Below the pieces are notes generated by a model that saw nothing but the letters and a program-made list of their open reading frames with translations, was not told the DNA's origin and searched no databases. The translations under genes were made by a program, and so were the position numbers. A stretch of 64,000 nt of DNA from Balanoglossus misakiensis (Eukaryota; Hemichordata): assembly GCA_040954595.2 (NCBI GenBank), contig CM082590.2:2790001-2854000 (forward strand), in the 5' to 3' direction. Below, piece after piece: positions 23,400 to 37,100 of this stretch; position 1 is the stretch's first letter; the number at the start of each line of letters is the position of its first letter.

Positions 23400-26300
23400 G
23401 TTGTACAATTTCCATGGTTGCTTCCGAACAGCTTCGTTTATTTACCGATTTCTGTTGTGAGGCGCAGAACACATGATAGGCCTATGCGCATGAGACATTT
23501 TTCCACTAGACTCTGTAGATCGACGGATAGTTCTAAAAGTTCCATGGTTGCTTCCAAACAGCCTCGTTTATTTACCGAATTCTGTTGTGAGGCGCAGAGC
23601 ACGTAATAGGCCTATGCGCATAAGAAAGTCTTCCACCAGACTCTGTAGATCGACGGATAGTTGTAAAATTTCCATGGTTGCTTCCAAACAGCCTCGTTTA
23701 TTTACCGATTTCTGTTGTGATGCGCAGAACACATAGATAGGCATATGTGCATAATAAAGTTTTCCACTAGACTCTGTAGATCGAGAGATAGTTCTAAAAT
23801 TTCCATGGTTGCTTCCAAACACAGCCTCGTTTGTTTACAAAATTCTGTTGTGATGCGCAGAACACATATATAGGCCTATGCGCATAATAACGTTTTCCAC
23901 TAGACTCTGTAGATCGACGGATAGTTGTAAAATTTCCATGGTTGCTTCCAAACAGCCTCGTTTATTTACCGAATTCTGTTGTGAGGCGCAGAACACATAG
24001 ATAGGCATATGTGCATAAGAAAGTTTTCCACTATAGACTCTATAGATCGAGAGATAGTTCTAAAATGTCCATGGTTGCTTCCAAACACAGCCTCGTTTGT
24101 TTACAAAATTCTGTTGTGATGCGCAGAACACATATATAGGCCTATGCGCATAAGAACGTTTCCACTAGACTCTGTAGATCGACGGATAGCTGTAAAATTT
24201 CCATGGTTGCTTTTAAACAGCCTCGTTTATTTACCGATTCCTGTTGTGAGGCGCAGAACACATAGATAGGCATATGTGCATAAGAAAGTTTTCCACTATA
24301 GACTCTGTAGATCGAGAGATAGTTCTAAAATGTCCATGGTTGCTACCAAACACAGCCTCGTTTGTTTACAAAATTCTGTTGTGATGCGCAGAACACATAT
24401 ATAGGCCTATGCGCATAAGAACGTTTCCACTAGACTCTGTAGATCGACGGATAGCTGTAAAATTTCCATGGTTGCTTCCAAACAGCCTCGTTTATTTACC
24501 GATTTCTGTTGTGAGGCGCAGAACACATGATAGGCCTATGCGCATGAGACATTTTTCCACTAGACTCTGTAGATCGACGGATAGTTGTAAAATTTCATGG
24601 TTGCTTCCAAATACAGCCTCGTTTATTTACCGATTTCTGTTGTGAGGCGCAGAACACATAGATAGGCCTATGTGCATAAGAAAGTTTTCCACTATAGACT
24701 CTGTAGATCGAGAGATAGTTCTAAAATGTCCATGGTTGCTTCCAAACACAGCCTCGTTTGTTTACAAAATTCTGTTGTGATGCGCAGAACACATATATAG
24801 GCCTATGCGCATAATAACGTTTTCCACTAGACTCTGTAGATCGACGGATAGTTGTAAAATTTCCATGGTTGCTTCCAAACAGCCTCGTTTATTTACCGAA
24901 TTCTGTTGTGAGGCGCAGAACACATAGATAGGCATATGTGCATAAGAAAGTTTTCCACTATAGACTCTGTAGATCGAGAGATAGTTCTAAAATGTCCATG
25001 GTTGCTACCAAACACAGCCTCGTTTGTTTACAAAATTCTGTTGTGATGCGCAGAACACATATATAGGCCTATGCGCATAAGAACGTTTCCACTAGACTCT
25101 GTAGATCGACGGATAGCTGTAAAATTTCATGGTAGCTTCCAAATGCAGCCTCGTTTATTTACCGATTTCTGTTGTGATGCGCATAACACATAGATAGGCC
25201 TATGCGCATAAGAACGTTTTACACTAGACTCTGTAGATCGACGGATAGTTGTACAATTTCCATGGTTGCTTCCAAACAGCCTCGTTTATTTACCGATTTC
25301 TGTTGTGAGGCGCAGAACACATGATAGGCCTATGCGCATAAGACATTTTTCCACTAGACTCTGTAGATCGACGGATAGTTCTAAAAGTTCCATGGTTGCT
25401 TCCAAACAGCCTCGTTTATTTATCGAATTCTGTTGTGAGGCGCAGAGCACGTAATAGGCCTATGCGCATAAGAAAGTTTTCCACCAGACTCTGTAGATCG
25501 ACGGATAGTTGTACAATTTCCATGGTTGCTGCCAAACAGCCTCGTTTATTTACCGATTTCTGTTGTGATGCGCAGAACACATAGATAGGCATATGTGCAT
25601 AATAAAGTTTTCCACTAGACTCTGTAGATCGAGAGATAGTTCTAAAATTTCCATGGTTGCTTCCAAACACAGCCTCGTTTGTTTACAAAATTCTGTTGTG
25701 ATGCGCAGAACACATATATAGGCCTATGCGCATAATAACGTTTTCCACTAGACTCTGTAGATCGACGGATAGTTGTAAAATTTCCATGGTTGCTTCCAAA
25801 CAGCCTCGTTTATTTACCGAATTCTGTTGTGAGGCGCAGAGCACGTAATAGGCCTATGCGCATAAGAAAGTTTTCCACCAGACTCTGTAGATCGACGGAT
25901 AGTTGTAAAATTTCCATGGTTGCTTCCAAACAGCCTCGTTTATTTACCGATTTCTGTTGTGATGCGCAGAACACATAGATAGGCATATGTGCATAATAAA
26001 GTTTTCCACTAGACTCTGTAGATCGAGAGATAGTTCTAAAATTTCCATGGTTGCTTCCAAACACAGCCTCGTTTGTTTACAAAATTCTGTTGTGATGCGC
26101 AGAACACATATATAGGCCTATGCGCATAATAACGTTTTCCACTAGACTCTGTAGATCGACGGATAGTTGTAAAATTTCCATGGTTGCTTCCAAACAGCCT
26201 CGTTTATTTACCGAATTCTGTTGTGAGGCGCAGAACACATAGATAGGCATATGTGCATAAGAAAGTTTTCCACTATAGACTCTATAGATCGAGAGATAGT

Positions 26301-29300
26301 TCTAAAATGTCCATGGTTGCTTCCAAACACAGCCTCGTTTGTTTACAAAATTCTGTTGTGATGCGCAGAACACATATATAGGCCTATGCGCATAAGAACG
26401 TTTCCACTAGACTCTGTAGATCGACGGATAGCTGTAAAATTTCCATGGTTGCTTTTAAACAGCCTCGTTTATTTACCGATTCCTGTTGTGAGGCGCAGAA
26501 CACATAGATAGGCATATGTGCATAAGAAAGTTTTCCACTATAGACTCTGTAGATCGAGAGATAGTTCTAAAATGTCCATGGTTGCTACCAAACACAGCCT
26601 CGTTTGTTTACAAAATTCTGTTGTGATGCGCAGAACACATATATAGGCCTATGCGCATAAGAACGTTTCCACTAGACTCTGTAGATCGACGGATAGCTGT
26701 AAAATTTCCATGGTTGCTTCCAAACAGCCTCGTTTATTTACCGATTTCTGTTGTGAGGCGCAGAACACATGATAGGCCTATGCGCATGAGACATTTTTCC
26801 ACTAGACTCTGTAGATCGACGGATAGTTGTAAAATTTCATGGTTGCTTCCAAATACAGCCTCGTTTATTTACCGATTTCTGTTGTGAGGCGCAGAACACA
26901 TAGATAGGCCTATGTGCATAAGAAAGTTTTCCACTATAGACTCTGTAGATCGAGAGATAGTTCTAAAATGTCCATGGTTGCTTCCAAACACAGCCTCGTT
27001 TGTTTACAAAATTCTGTTGTGATGCGCAGAACACATATATAGGCCTATGCGCATAATAACGTTTTCCACTAGACTCTGTAGATCGACGGATAGTTGTAAA
27101 ATTTCCATGGTTGCTTCCAAACAGCCTCGTTTATTTACCGAATTCTGTTGTGAGGCGCAGAACACATAGATAGGCATATGTGCATAATAACGTTTTCCAC
27201 TAGACTCTGTAGATCGACGGATAGTTGTAAAATGTCCATGGTTGCTTCCAAACAGCCTCGTTTATTTACCGAATTCTGTTGTGATGCGCAGAACACATAG
27301 ATAGGCCTATGCGCATAATAACGTTTTCCACTAGACTCTGTAGATCGACGGATAGTTGTAAAATTTCCATGGTTGCTTCCAAACAGCCTCGTTTATTTAC
27401 CGAATTCTGTTGTGAGGCGCAGAACACATAGATAGGCATATGTGCATAAGAAAGTTTTCCACTATAGACTCTATAGATCGAGAGATAGTTCTAAAATGTC
27501 CATGGTTGCTTCCAAACACAGCCTCGTTTGTTTACAAAATTCTGTTGTGATGCGCAGAACACATATATAGGCCTATGCGCATAAGAACGTTTCCACTAGA
27601 CTCTGTAGATCGACGGATAGCTGTAAAATTTCCATGGTTGCTTTTAAACAGCCTCGTTTATTTACCGATTCCTGTTGTGAGGCGCAGAACACATAGATAG
27701 GCATATGTGCATAAGAAAGTTTTCCACTATAGACTCTGTAGATCGAGAGATAGTTCTAAAATGTCCATGGTTGCTACCAAACACAGCCTCGTTTGTTTAC
27801 AAAATTCTGTTGTGATGCGCAGAACACATATATAGGCCTATGCGCATAAGAACGTTTCCACTAGACTCTGTAGATCGACGGATAGCTGTAAAATTTCCAT
27901 GGTTGCTTCCAAACAGCCTCGTTTATTTACCGATTTCTGTTGTGAGGCGCAGAACACATGATAGGCCTATGCGCATGAGACATTTTTCCACTAGACTCTG
28001 TAGATCGACGGATAGTTGTAAAATTTCATGGTTGCTTCCAAATACAGCCTCGTTTATTTACCGATTTCTGTTGTGAGGCGCAGAACACATAGATAGGCCT
28101 ATGTGCATAAGAAAGTTTTCCACTATAGACTCTGTAGATCGAGAGATAGTTCTAAAATGTCCATGGTTGCTTCCAAACACAGCCTCGTTTGTTTACAAAT
28201 TTCTGTTGTGATGCGCAGAACACATATATAGGCCTATGCGCATAATAACGTTTTCCACTAGACTCTGTAGATCGACGGATAGTTGTAAAATTTCCATGGT
28301 TGCTTCCAAACAGCCTCGTTTATTTACCGAATTCTGTTGTGAGGCGCAGAACACATAGATAGGCATATGTGCATAAGAAAGTTTTCCACTATAGACTCTG
28401 TAGATCGAGAGATAGTTCTAAAATGTCCATGGTTGCTACCAAACACAGCCTCGTTTGTTTACAAAATTCTGTTGTGATGCGCAGAACACATATATAGGCC
28501 TATGCGCATAAGAACGTTTCCACTAGACTCTGTAGATCGACGGATAGCTGTAAAATTTCATGGTTGCTTCCAAATACAGCCTCGTTTATTTACCGATTTC
28601 TGTTGTGATGCGCATAACACATAGATAGGCCTATGCGCATAAGAACGTTTTACACTAGACTCTGTAGATCGACGGATAGTTGTACAATTTCCATGGTTGC
28701 TTCCAAACAGCCTCGTTTATTTACCGATTTCTGTTGTGAGGCGCAGAACACATGATAGGCCTATGCGCATAAGACATTTTTCCACTAGACTCTGTAGATC
28801 GACGGATAGTTCTAAAAGTTCCATGGTTGCTTCCAAACAGCCTCGTTTATTTACCGATTTCTGTTGTGATGCGCAGAACACATAGATAGGCATATGTGCA
28901 TAATAAAGTTTTCCACTAGACTCTGTAGATCGACGGATAGTTGTAAAATTTCCATGGTTGCTTCCAAACAGCCTCGTTTATTTACCGAATTCTGTTGTGA
29001 GGCGCAGAGCACGTAATAGGCCTATGCGCATAAGAAAGTTTTCCACCAGACTCTGTAGATCGACGGATAGTTGTAAAATTTCCATGGTTGCTTCCAAACA
29101 GCCTCGTTTATTTACCGATTTCTGTTGTGATGCGCAGAACACATAGATAGGCATATGTGCATAATAAAGTTTTCCACTAGACTCTGTAGATCGAGAGATA
29201 GTTCTAAAATTTCCATGGTTGCTTCCAAACACAGCCTCGTTTGTTTACAAAATTCTGTTGTGATGCGCAGAACACATATATAGGCCTATGCGCATAATAA

Positions 29301-30950
29301 CGTTTTCCACTAGACTCTGTAGATCGACGGATAGTTGTAAAATTTCCATGGTTGCTTCCAAACAGCCTCGTTTATTTACCGAATTCTGTTGTGAGGCGCA
29401 GAACACATAGATAGGCATATGTGCATAAGAAAGTTTTCCACTATAGACTCTATAGATCGAGAGATAGTTCTAAAATGTCCATGGTTGCTTCCAAACACAG
29501 CCTCGTTTGTTTACAAAATTCTGTTGTGATGCGCAGAACACATATATAGGCCTATGCGCATAAGAACGTTTCCACTAGACTCTGTAGATCGACGGATAGC
29601 TGTAAAATTTCCATGGTTGCTTTTAAACAGCCTCGTTTATTTACCGATTCCTGTTGTGAGGCGCAGAACACATAGATAGGCATATGTGCATAAGAAAGTT
29701 TTCCACTATAGACTCTGTAGATCGAGAGATAGTTCTAAAATGTCCATGGTTGCTACCAAACACAGCCTCGTTTGTTTACAAAATTCTGTTGTGATGCGCA
29801 GAACACATATATAGGCCTATGCGCATAAGAACGTTTCCACTAGACTCTGTAGATCGACGGATAGCTGTAAAATTTCCATGGTTGCTTCCAAACAGCCTCG
29901 TTTATTTACCGATTTCTGTTGTGAGGCGCAGAACACATGATAGGCCTATGCGCATGAGACATTTTTCCACTAGACTCTGTAGATCGACGGATAGTTGTAA
30001 AATTTCATGGTTGCTTCCAAATACAGCCTCGTTTATTTACCGATTTCTGTTGTGAGGCGCAGAACACATAGATAGGCCTATGTGCATAAGAAAGTTTTCC
30101 ACTATAGACTCTGTAGATCGAGAGATAGTTCTAAAATGTCCATGGTCGCTTCCAAACACAGCCTCGTTTGTTTACAAAATTCTGTTGTGATGCGCAGAAC
30201 ACATATATAGGCCTATGCGCATAATAACGTTTTCCACTAGACTCTGTAGATCGACGGATAGTTGTAAAATTTCCATGGTTGCTTCCAAACAGCCTCGTTT
30301 ATTTACCGAATTCTGTTGTGAGGCGCAGAACACATAGATAGGCATATGTGCATAAGAAAGTTTTCCACTATAGACTCTGTAGATCGAGAGATAGTTTTAA
30401 AATGTCCATGGTTGCTACCAAACACAGCCTCGTTTGTTTACAAAATTCTGTTGTGATGCGCAGAACACATATATAGGCCTATGCGCATAAGAACGTTTCC
30501 ACTAGACTCTGTAGATCGACGGATAGCTGTAAAATTTCATGGTTGCTTCCAAATACAGCCTCGTTTATTTACCGATTTCTGTTGTGATGCGCATAACACA
30601 TAGATAGGCCTATGCGCATAAGAACGTTTTACACTAGACTCTGTAGATCGACGGATAGTTGTACAATTTCCATGGTTGCTTCCAAACAGCCTCGTTTATT
30701 TACCGATTTCTGTTGTGAGGCGCAGAACACATGATAGGCCTATGCGCATAAGACATTTTTCCACTAGACTCTGTAGATCGACGGATAGTTCTAAAAGTTC
30801 CATGGTTGCTTCCAAACAGCCTCGTTTATTTATCGAATTCTGTTGTGAGGCGCAGAGCACGTAATAGGCCTATGCGCATCAGAAAGTTTTCCACCAGACT
30901 CTGTAGATCGACGGATAGTTGTACAATTTCCATGGTTGCTTCCAAACACA
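23400..30950 (+). repeat. Nested duplications at offsets 1,848, 2,242, 1,189 and 1,979
   Basis: A block with markers ttttaaacagcctcg, gattcctgttgtgagg and ctctatagatcgagag occurs four times. The landmark at 24,409 recurs at 26,651 (+2,242), 27,840 (+1,189) and 29,819 (+1,979). Another marker set (gttgtacaatttcc, taaaagttccatgg, gcagagcacgtaatag) occurs at 23,418, 25,266 (+1,848), 28,697 and 30,676 (+1,979). A 394-bp internal doubling (25,396 and 25,790) accounts for 1,848+394=2,242. Repeated unequal exchange with different end points explains the pattern best. Confidence 0.8.
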
Positions 30951-31115
30951 GCCTCGTTTGTTTACAAAATTCTGTTGTGATGCGCAGAACACATATATAG
31001 GCCTATGCGCATAATAACGTTTTCCACTAGACTCTGTAGATCGACGGATAGTTGTAAAATTTCCATGGTTGCTTCCAAACAGCCTCGTTTATTTACCGAA
31101 TTCTGTTGTGAGGCG

Positions 31116-32300
31116 CAGAACACATAGATAGGCATATGTGCATAAGAAAGTTTTCCACTATAGACTCTATAGATCGAGAGATAGTTCTAAAATGTCCATG
31201 GTTGCTTCCAAACACAGCCTCGTTTGTTTACAAAATTCTGTTGTGATGCGCAGAACACATATATAGGCCTATGCGAATAAGAACGTTTCCACTAGACTCT
31301 GTAGATCGACGGATAGCTGTAAAATTTCCATGATTGCTTTTAAACAGCCTCGTTTATTTACCGATTTCTGTTGTGAGGCGCAGAACACATAGATAGGCAT
31401 ATGTGCATAAGAAAGTTTTCCACTATAGACTCTGTAGATCGAGAGATAGTTCTAAAATGTCCATGGTTGCTTCCAAACACAGCCTCGTTTGTTTACAAAA
31501 TTCTGTTGTGATGCGCAGAACACATATATAGGCCTATGCGCATAAGAACGTTTCCACTAGACTCTGTAGATCGACGGATAGCTGTAAAATTTCCATGGTT
31601 GCTTTTAAACAGCCTCGTTTATTTACCGATTTCTGTTGTGAGGCGCAGAACACATAGATAGGCATATGTGCATAAGAAAGTTTTCCACTATAGACTCTGT
31701 AGATCGAGAGATAGTTCTAAAATGTCCATGGTTGCTTCCAAACACAGCCTCGTTTGTTTACAAAATTCTGTTATGATGCGCAGAACACATATATAGGCCT
31801 ATGCGCATAAGAACGTTTCCACTAGACTCTGTAGATCGACGGATAGCTGTAAAATTTCCATGGTTGCTTTTAAACAGCCTCGTTTATTTACCGATTCCTG
31901 TTGTGAGGCGCAGAACACATAGATAGGCATATGTGCATAAGAAAGTTTTCCACTATAGACTCTGTAGATCGAGAGATAGTTCTAAAATGTCCATGGTTGC
32001 TTCCAAACACAGCCTCGTTTGTTTACAAAATTCTGTTATGATGCGCAGAACACATATATAGGCCTATGCGCATAAGAACGTTTCCACTAGACTCTGTAGA
32101 TCGACGGATAGCTGTAAAATTTCCATGGTTGCTTTTAAACAGCCTCGTTTATTTACCGATTTCTGTTGTGAGGCGCAGAACACATAGATAGGCATATGTG
32201 CATAAGAAAGTTTTCCACTATAGACTCTGTAGATCGAGAGATAGTTCTAAAATGTCCATGGTTGCTTCCAAACACAGCCTCGTTTATTTACCGATTTCTG
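31116..32300 (+). repeat. Regular 265-bp A/B dimer block
   Basis: The landmark cagaacacatagataggcat occurs at 31,116, 31,381, 31,646, 31,911 and 32,176, each exactly 265 bp apart. Each dimer is one A monomer (gacggatagctg, ttttaaacagcctcg, accgattt/cctg) plus one B monomer (gagagatagttc, aaacacagcctcg, tttacaaaattctg). Measured between CCATGG sites the halves are 132 and 133 bp. This is the clearest short higher-order repeat in the window. Two more 265-bp steps appear at about 34,136-34,401. Confidence 0.88.
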
Positions 32301-32929
32301 TTGTGATGCGCATAACACATAGATAGGCCTATGCGCATAAGAACGTTTTCCACTAGACTCTGTAGATCGACGGATAGTTGTACAATTTCCATGGTTGCTT
32401 CCAAACAGCATCGTTTATTTACCGAATTCTGTTGTGAGGCGCAGAACACGTAATAGGCCTATGCGCATAAGAACGTTTCCACTAGACTCTGTAGATCGAC
32501 GGATAGCTGTAAAATTTCCATGGTTGCTTTTAAACAGCCTCGTTTATTTACCGATTTCTGTTGTGAGGCGCAGAACACATAGATAGGCATATGTGCATAA
32601 GAAAGTTTTCCACTATAGACTCTGTAGATCGAGAGATAGTTCTAAAATGTCCATGGTTGCTTCCAAACACAGCCTCGTTTGTTTACAAAATTCTGTTATG
32701 ATGCGCAGAACACATATATAGGCCTATGCGCATAAGAACGTTTCCACTAGACTCTGTAGATCGACGGATAGCTGTAAAATTTCCATGGTTGCTTTTAAAC
32801 AGCCTCGTTTATTTACCGATTTCTGTTGTGAGGCGCAGAACACATAGATAGGCATATGTGCATAAGAAAGTTTTCCACTATAGACTCTGTAGATCGAGAG
32901 ATAGTTGTAAAATTTCCATGGTTGCTTCC

Positions 32930-33900
32930 AAACAGCCTCGTTTATTTACCGATTTCTGTTGTGAGGCGCAGAACACATAGATAGGCCTATGCGCATAAAA
33001 AACTTTTCAACTTTAGATCAACGGATAGTTCAAAAATTTCCATGCTTGTTTCCAAACAGCCTCGTTTATTTACCGAATTCTGTTGTGATGCGTAGAACAC
33101 ATACATATGCCTATGCGCATAAGAACGTTTTCCACTAGACTCCGTAGATCGACGAATAGTTCTAAAATGTCCATGGTTGCTTCCAAACAGCCTCGTTTAT
33201 TTACCGAATTCTGTTGTGAGGCACAGAACACATTGATAGGCCTATGTGCATAAGAAAGTTTTCCACTATAGACTCTGTAGATCGAGAGATAGTTCTAAAA
33301 TGTCCATGGTTGCTTCCAAACACAGCCTCGTTTGTTTACAAAATTCTGTTGTGATGCGCAGAACACATATATAGGCCTATGCGAATAAGAACGTTTCCAC
33401 TAGACTCTGTAGATCGACGGATAGCTGTAAAATTTCCATGATTGCTTTTAAACAGCCTCGTTTATTTACCGATTTCTGTTGTGAGGCGCAGAACACATAG
33501 ATAGGCATATGTGAATAAGAAAGTTTTCCACTATAGACTCTGTAGATCGAGAGATAGTTGTAAAATTTCCATGGTTGCTTCCAAACAGCCTCGTTTATTT
33601 ACCGATTTCTGTTGTGAGGCGCAGAACACATAGATAGGCCTATGCGCATAAAAAACTTTTCAACTTTAGATCAACGGATAGTTCAAAAATTTCCATGGTT
33701 GTTTCCAAACAGCCTCGTTTATTTACCGAATTCTGTTGTGATGCGTAGAACACATACATATGCCTATGCGCATAAGAAAGTTTTCCACTAGACTCCGTAG
33801 ATCGACGAATAGTTCTAAAATGTCCATGGTTGCTTCCAAACAGCCTCGTTTATTGACGGAATTCTGTTGTGAGGCACAGAACACATTGATAGGCCTATGT
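32930..33900 (+). repeat. Type D cassette repeated at 653-bp offset
   Basis: The run aggcctatgcgcataaaaaa followed by tttagatcaacggatagttca occurs near 32,985 and 33,640 (offset about 653). Both are followed by gatgcgtagaacacatacat and then by a caaacagcctcg monomer with gaggcacagaacacattgat. The copies differ at a few sites (catgcttg against catggttg). Confidence 0.75.
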
Positions 33901-34199
33901 GCATAAGAAAGTTTTCCACTATAGACTCTGTAGATCGAGAGATAGTTCTAAAATGTCCATGGTTGCTTCCAAACACAGCCTCGTTTGTTTACAAAATTCT
34001 GTTGTGATGCGCAGAACACATATATAGGCCTATGCGCATAAGAACGTTTCCACTAGACTCTGTAGATCGACGGATAGCTGTAAAATTTCCATGGTTGCTT
34101 TTAAACAGCCTCGTTTATTTACCGATTTCTGTTGTGAGGCGCAGAACACATAGATAGGCATATGTGCATAAGAAAGTTTTCCACTATAGACTCTGTAGA

Positions 34200-37100
34200 T
34201 CGAGAGATAGTTCTAAAATGTCCATGGTTGCTTCCAAACACAGCCTCGTTTGTTTACAAAATTCTGTTATGATGCGCAGAACACATATATAGGCCTATGC
34301 GCATAAGAACGTTTCCACTAGACTCTGTAGATCGACGGATAGCTGTAAAATTTCCATGGTTGCTTTTAAACAGCCTCGTTTATTTACCGATTTCTGTTGT
34401 GAGGCGCAGAACACATAGATAGGCATATGTGCATAAGAAAGTTTTCCACTATAGACTCTGTAGATCGAGAGATAGTTCTAAAATGTCCATGGTTGCTTCC
34501 AAACACAGCCTCGTTTATTTACCGATTTCTGTTGTGATGCGCATAACACATAGATAGGCCTATGCGCATAAGAACGTTTTCCACTAGACTCTGTAGATCG
34601 ACGGATAGTTGTACAATTTCCATGGTTGCTTCCAAACAGCATCGTTTATTTACCGAATTCTGTTGTGAGGCGCAGAACACGTAATAGGTCTATGCGCATA
34701 AGGAAGTTTTCCACCAGACTCTGTAGATCGACGGATAGTTGTAAAATTTCATGGTTGCTTCCAAATACAGCCTCGTTTATTTACCGATTTCTGTTGTGAT
34801 GCGCATAACACATAGATAGGCCTATGCGCATAAGAACGTTTTCCACTAGACTATGTAGATCGACGGATAGTTGCACAATTTCCATGGTTGCTTCCAAACA
34901 GCCTCGTTTATTTACCGATTTCTGTTGTGAGGCGCAGAACACATGATAGGCCTATGCGCATAAGACATTTTTCCACTAGACTCTGTAGATCGACGGATAG
35001 TTCTAAAATTTCCATGGTTGCTTCCAAACAGCCTTGTTTATTTACCGAATTCTGTTGTGAGGCGCAGAGCACGCAATAGGCCTATGCGCATAAGAAAGTT
35101 TTCCACCAGACTCCGTAGATCGACGGATAGTTGTAAAATTTCCATGGTTGTTTCCAAACACAGCCTCGTTCATTTACAAAATTCTGTTGTGATGCGCTGA
35201 ACACATACATATGCCTATGCGCATAAGAAAGTTTCCCACTAGACTCTGTAGATCGACGGATAGCTGTAAAATTTCCATGGTTGCTTCCAAACAGCCTCGT
35301 TTATTTACCGATTTCTGTTGTGAGGCGCAGAACACATGATAGGCCTATGCGCATGAGACATTTTTCCACTAGACTCTGTAGATCGACGGATAGTTGTAAA
35401 ATTTCATGGTTGCTTCCAAATACAGCCTCGTTTATTTACCGATTTCTGTTGTGAGGCGCAGAACACATAGATAGGCCTATGTGCATAAGAAAGTTTTCCA
35501 CTATAGACTCTGTAGATCGAGAGATAGTTCTAAAATGTCCATGGTTGCTTCCAAACACAGCCTCGTTTGTTTACAAAATTCTGTTGTGATGCGCAGAACA
35601 CATATATAGGCCTATGCGCATAATAACGTTTTCCACTAGACTCTGTAGATCGACGGATAGTTGTAAAATTTCATGGTTGCTTCCAAATACAGCCTCGTTT
35701 ATTTACCGATTTCTGTTGTGATGCGCATAACACATAGATAGGCCTATGCGCATAAGAACGTTTTCCACTAGACTATGTAGATCGACGGATAGTTGCACAA
35801 TTTCCATGGTTGCTTCCAAACAGCCTCGTTTATTTACCGATTTCTGTTGTGAGGCGCAGAACACATGATAGGCCTATGCGCATAAGACATTTTTCCACTA
35901 GACTCTGTAGATCGACGGATAGTTCTAAAATTTCCATGGTTGCTTCCAAACAGCCTTGTTTATTTACCGAATTCTGTTGTGAGGCGCAGAGCACGCAATA
36001 GGCCTATGCGCATAAGAAAGTTTTCCACCAGACTCCGTAGATCGACGGATAGTTGTAAAATTTCCATGGTTGTTTCCAAACACAGCCTCGTTCATTTACA
36101 AAATTCTGTTGTGATGCGCTGAACACATACATATGCCTATGCGCATAAGAAAGTTTCCCACTAGACTCTGTAGATCGACGGATAGTTCTAAAATTTCCAT
36201 GATTGCTTCCAAACACATCCTCGATTGTTTACAAAATTCTGTTGTAATGCGCAGAACACATAGATAGGCCTGTGCGCATATGAACGTTTTCCACTATACA
36301 CTGTAGATCCAGAGATAGTTCTAAAACTTCCATGTTTGCTTCCAAACAGCCTCGTTTATTTGCGGAATTCTGTTTTGAGGCGCAGAACACATAGATAGGC
36401 ATATGTGAATAAGAAAGTTTTCCACTATAGACTCTGTAGATCGAGAGATAGTTGTAAAATTTCCATGGTTGCTTCCAAACAGCCTCGTTTATTTACCGAT
36501 TTCTGTTGTGAGGCGCAGAACACATAGATAGGCCTATGCGCATAAAAAACTTTTCAACTTTAGATCAACGGATAGTTCAAAAATTTCCATGGTTGTTTCC
36601 AAACAGCCTCGTTTATTTACCGAATTCTGTTGTGATGCGTAGAACACATACATATGCCTATGCGCATAAGAAAGTTTTCCACTAGACTCCGTAGATCGAC
36701 GAATAGTTCTAAAATGTCCATGGTTGCTTCCAAACAGCCTCGTTTATTGACGGAATTCTGTTTTGAGGCGCAGAACACATAGATAGGCATATGTGCATAA
36801 GAAAGTTTTCCACTATAGACTCTGTACATCGAGAGATAGTTCTAAAATGTCCATGGTTGCTTCCAAACACAGCCTCGTTTGTTTACAAAATTCTGTTATG
36901 ATGCGCAGAACACATATATAGGCCTATGCGCATAAGAACGTTTCCACTAGACTCTGTAGATCGACGGATAGCTGTAAAATTTCCATGGTTGCTTTTAAAC
37001 AGCCTCGTTTATTTACCGATTTCTGTTGTGAGGCGCAGAACACATAGATAGGCATATGTGCATAAGAAAGTTTTCCACTATAGACTCTGTAGATCGAGAG

